A stretch of 33,565 nt of DNA from Candidatus Peribacteria bacterium (GTDB taxonomy: Bacteria; Patescibacteriota; Gracilibacteria; Peribacterales; Peribacteraceae): positions 1 through 33,565 of the forward strand of contig CALRCM010000008.1 in the NCBI GenBank assembly GCA_943354555.1. The letters run 5' to 3'. The notes below the pieces were generated by a model. The model saw only the letters and a list, made by a program, of their open reading frames with translations, had not been told where the DNA came from and searched no databases. Positions 31,313 through 33,565 of the stretch are shown in pieces. Position 1 is the first letter of the stretch. Every line of letters starts with the position of its first letter. Made by a program: the position numbers and the translations under genes.

Positions 31313-31336
31313 TAGGCAAAAGCGTATCACAAACAG

Positions 31337-31359
31337 AGCGATAGACGATGTCCATCGCT
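31337..31359 (-). promoter_or_regulatory. Hairpin between livK and livH
   Basis: On the minus strand AGCGATGGAC and GTCTATCGCT form a 10-bp stem (one G-U) with the 3-nt loop ATC, 21 bp after the livK stop. No T-run follows. Such hairpins often protect the 3' end of the binding-protein message so that it is made in excess over the permeases. Confidence 0.5.
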
Positions 31360-31379
31360 CCGTTCGATAGAGAGAATGA

Positions 31380-32492
31380 TTACTCCAAAGGTAATGGCTT
31401 CACCGTGACAACCTTTCCATCGTCAAATTTCTTCAGAACGTACGAAAGTCCCACAGGATCTCCATTCCCATCGAAATGGAAGCTGCCGATAACACCGGTA
31501 TACGGCTGCATGCTGTAGAGATAATCCTTCACGGCCATTCCGTCGGTACCAACAGCTTTGAACGCTTGAGCAAGAACTTTGACTGCGTCATAGGAATACG
31601 CAGCCCAGGCAATGCTGGACTTTGGATCACCATTCTTCGCTGTAAAGTCTGCTTCAAAAGATGTGCCTTCGCCTGCAGTCGGAACGTTTACGAGCATGAC
31701 ACCGTCTGCCTCTTCTCCGGCAATTTGCGCTATCACAACCGAATCCATGGTATCCGTGCCAACGATCTGACCGGGAAGCTCCAACTCACGGAACTGTTGA
31801 ACGATGACAGCATTGACACCATCAGAGTTCGGATTGGAAACCAAGGCATCGTATTCAGCGTCCTTCAAACGACCAAGCAATGACCGAAAATCCTTTGTCC
31901 CCGGATCGAAGTTCTCATCAAATACAACCGCGCCCTCGGGCAAATCTTTCTTCAGGGAGGCGCGCAATGCCTGGGAATAGTCTGTGTTCTCGCTAAGAAT
32001 CGCGATGCGTGAGTATTTTTCGTCAGCGAAGTACTTTGCAATTGCCTTTGTCTTTCCTGCATCGGAAGGGTAATCGCGGAAAATAAAGTCGCCAGCCTTT
32101 GTAATATCCGGGCTGCTTGCACTGGGAGAAAGCATGATAACTTTTGCCGCTTCTGCAATCGGCGCTGCTGCAAGGGTCTCTCCACTGCAGAGACCTCCAA
32201 CAATCGCGACAACTTTGTCGACATTCACGAGTTTCTGCGCAGCAGTTGCACCATCGGCACCCGCACACTTGCCGTCTTCGGCAATCAGCTCGATTTGCCT
32301 GCCATTCACTCCACCAGCTGCATTAATTTCGGCAATAGCCATTTGTACGCCGGAAAGTTGATCTGCACCGATTGCTGCAGCATCACCTGTGAGAGCACTA
32401 ATCATGCCAAGTTTAATGGGACCATTGTCCCCTGCGCCACACGCAGTGAGGCTGAGTGCGAGAAGAGACGAGAGAGTGAAAAATTTACGCAT
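31380..32492 (-). CDS. livK: ABC transporter substrate-binding lipoprotein, LivK/Leu-Ile-Val-binding type
   Basis: 370 residues. A lipoprotein signal peptide ends in LTAC with the modified Cys at 18. The mature part is a type I periplasmic-binding fold: IKLGMISALTGDAAAIGADQLSGVQMAIAEINAAGGVNGRQIELI, then AIVGGLCSGETLAAAPIAEAAKVIMLSPSASSP with the ligand-binding Ser-Ala-Ser region, and DTMDS later. A Cys pair (about residues 76 and 102) is typical of this family. The lipid anchor suits a cell that holds the binder on its outer membrane face. livG lies upstream, livH downstream. Confidence 0.94.
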   Translation of the reverse strand: MRKFFTLSSLLALSLTACGAGDNGPIKLGMISALTGDAAAIGADQLSGVQMAIAEINAAGGVNGRQIELIAEDGKCAGADGATAAQKLVNVDKVVAIVGGLCSGETLAAAPIAEAAKVIMLSPSASSPDITKAGDFIFRDYPSDAGKTKAIAKYFADEKYSRIAILSENTDYSQALRASLKKDLPEGAVVFDENFDPGTKDFRSLLGRLKDAEYDALVSNPNSDGVNAVIVQQFRELELPGQIVGTDTMDSVVIAQIAGEEADGVMLVNVPTAGEGTSFEADFTAKNGDPKSSIAWAAYSYDAVKVLAQAFKAVGTDGMAVKDYLYSMQPYTGVIGSFHFDGNGDPVGLSYVLKKFDDGKVVTVKPLPLE

Positions 32493-32577
32493 AGATAGTT
32501 ATGAGGAAAATGATAACGGGGACTCAGTGTAGTCTTGAAGAAACACTGTGAAAAGTATATTTGTGGTATAGAAAAAA

Positions 32578-32646
32578 GGTGTCACCCTGAGCCTGTCGAA
32601 GGGCGACACCGCGTGTCTATGGTTCGACAGGCTCACCATGACACGC
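32578..32646. repeat. Two opposed hairpin repeats, TGAGCnTGTCGAA family
   Basis: First unit 32578-32610: stem GGTGTCACCC / GGGCGACACC, loop TGAGCCTGTCGAA. Second unit 32611-32646: stem GCGTGTC...GACACGC in opposite orientation with the reverse-complement loop. They occupy the livG-livK gap (32493-32672), which otherwise holds no gene. Confidence 0.8.
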
Positions 32647-32672
32647 TTGCTAAAGCGAAGACGGTTATAAAA

Positions 32673-33401
32673 TTATGTCGTCGGATCCGCCCCAAAATAC
32701 AATTCCCGCAGCTCCTTGCTCTTTTTGACTTCATCCGGCTTTCCGGTCAGCGCCACTCTTCCGACGTCCATAACAATCACCCTGTCGCAGACGTGACTGA
32801 TGAACGGAAGATCATGCTCGACAACGAGAATGGTTTTGCCCTGCTTCTTCAGCTGCAGAATGAGATCCGCAACCTGCTGCGTTAGCTTGGGAGAAACGCC
32901 AGCGGTCGGCTCATCGAGGAGGAATACTTCTTTGCCAGACATCAATGTGCGAGCGATCTCAAGGAGGCGCATCTGGCCTCCACTTAGACTTCCAGCTTTT
33001 TGCTTCGCATGTGACTGCAGTCCAACCATCTCCAGTGTTTCCCCGGCAATCTTCCGCAAATTCCCTCTCTGCGTACGATCGGCTTTGGGCAATGCCTCAA
33101 GGGCAACAAGAACATTTTCCTCGAGAGTCATTTCTCGGAAGATACCGAAGTTCTGAAACACACGACCAATGCCCATCTGTGCTCTGCGCGAAGAAGAGCT
33201 GCACGTGATATCGAGTCCCCGCAAATGGACAGTTCCATGCGTGGGAGCGAGAAATCCGGAAATCACATTGAAGAGCGTCGTCTTGCCCGAACCATTCGGA
33301 CCGATGAGACCGACGATCTCTCCTTTGTCTACGCTGCACGAAACATCGGAGAGTATGCGATGTTCACCAATGGTCAGGGAAATGTGTGAAAGAGAAAGCA
33401 T
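32673..33401 (-). CDS. livG: ABC transporter ATPase, LivG-like
   Basis: 242 residues. Walker A GPNGSGKT (34-41), Q-loop in RVFQNFGIFREMTLEENV, signature LSGGQMRLLEIARTL, Walker B VFLLDEPTAGVSP and the switch His in VVEHDLPFI. The RVFQNFGIF and DEPTAGVSP forms fit the branched-chain amino acid group. A partner livF ATPase is not in the window; either it is elsewhere or LivG works as a homodimer. The start is 15 bp after the pyrG stop, so they may be co-transcribed. No Shine-Dalgarno. Confidence 0.93.
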   Translation of the reverse strand: MLSLSHISLTIGEHRILSDVSCSVDKGEIVGLIGPNGSGKTTLFNVISGFLAPTHGTVHLRGLDITCSSSSRRAQMGIGRVFQNFGIFREMTLEENVLVALEALPKADRTQRGNLRKIAGETLEMVGLQSHAKQKAGSLSGGQMRLLEIARTLMSGKEVFLLDEPTAGVSPKLTQQVADLILQLKKQGKTILVVEHDLPFISHVCDRVIVMDVGRVALTGKPDEVKKSKELRELYFGADPTT

Positions 33402-33416
33402 GGCAAGGAAAGGTAA

Positions 33417-33565
33417 TTACTTCCCGATCACTGCCTTCATAAATCCTGCAAAGAGCGGATGCGGGCGGTGCGGGCGGCTTTTGAACTCCGGATGGAACTG
33501 CGAGCCGACCATGAACGGATGATCCTTCACTTCGACGATTTCCATAAGTCCTGTTTCCTCCCACT
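33417..33565 (-). CDS. pyrG: CTP synthase, C-terminal end; runs off the right edge
   Basis: About 49 codons. The end of the class I glutamine amidotransferase domain is clear: [21 protein letters not shown] continuing to [17 protein letters not shown]. The HPE triplet supplies the His and Glu of the Cys-His-Glu triad. The enzyme turns UTP into CTP with glutamine-derived ammonia. Confidence 0.93.
   Translation of the reverse strand, partial: WEETGLMEIVEVKDHPFMVGSQFHPEFKSRPHRPHPLFAGFMKAVIGK

Overview
The window reads as chromosomal DNA of a small-genome bacterium with the standard genetic code (UGA ends proB and the UvrD/PcrA helicase). Housekeeping genes (pnp, rpsO, rsmA, uvrD/pcrA, comEC, csp, pyrG, pyrD, pyrK, a tRNA-Glu) are mixed with many secreted, Cys-rich or unrecognised proteins. 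Shine-Dalgarno sequences are rare, and several genes have a -10-like hexamer only 6-8 nt before the start codon. This mix suggests a Candidate Phyla Radiation type bacterium, perhaps Peregrinibacteria/Peribacteria. That assignment is an inference from style and not from a marker-gene tree.

Layout, left to right. (1) 1-7.3 kb, all minus strand: the start of pnp, a terminator, a cluster of a cupin protein, two related small unknown proteins and a TrpR/YerC-like repressor with shared operator-like palindromes, a large Cys-rich cell-surface protein, an unknown protein, then rpsO. The usual rpsO-pnp pair is split by this block. (2) 7.3-11.2 kb: rmuC, a ParE/RelE-type toxin with Phd/YefM-type antitoxin, and a second large surface protein made of about twelve knottin-like six-cysteine repeats. 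Its C-terminal domain is shared with the first surface protein. (3) 11.2-20 kb: uvrD/pcrA carrying an in-frame repeat insertion, a secreted Ser-rich protein, a single-domain glutamate 5-kinase, a prephenate dehydratase-like protein, rsmA, comEC carrying an in-frame palindrome, and a membrane-anchored methyltransferase. (4) 20-26.2 kb: a DksA/TraR-like zinc-finger protein, a small Cys-rich protein, csp, a frameshifted gene, an unknown 335-residue protein, tRNA-Glu, an ECF sigma factor with a membrane partner (DUF5667-like) and a secreted protein, a small membrane protein, and a 25-codon Gly/Cys-rich ORF with its own promoter and terminator. (5) 26.2-33.6 kb, minus strand: pyrD-pyrK, an unknown protein, a branched-chain amino acid type ABC transporter (livG, livK, livH, livM) and the end of pyrG.

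Dispersed repeats run through the window: three copies of a 123-140 bp element with inverted ends, hairpins of the TGAGCnTGTCGAA family (one pair with compensatory stem changes), and several perfect palindromes of 24-30 bp, two of them inside essential-looking coding regions without breaking the frame.

The most system-like signals are the TrpR-like mini-regulon (1.6-3.65 kb), the two Cys-rich surface proteins with a shared C-terminal domain, the sigma/anti-sigma/secreted-protein set, and the tiny Cys/Gly-rich gene at 26.1 kb.
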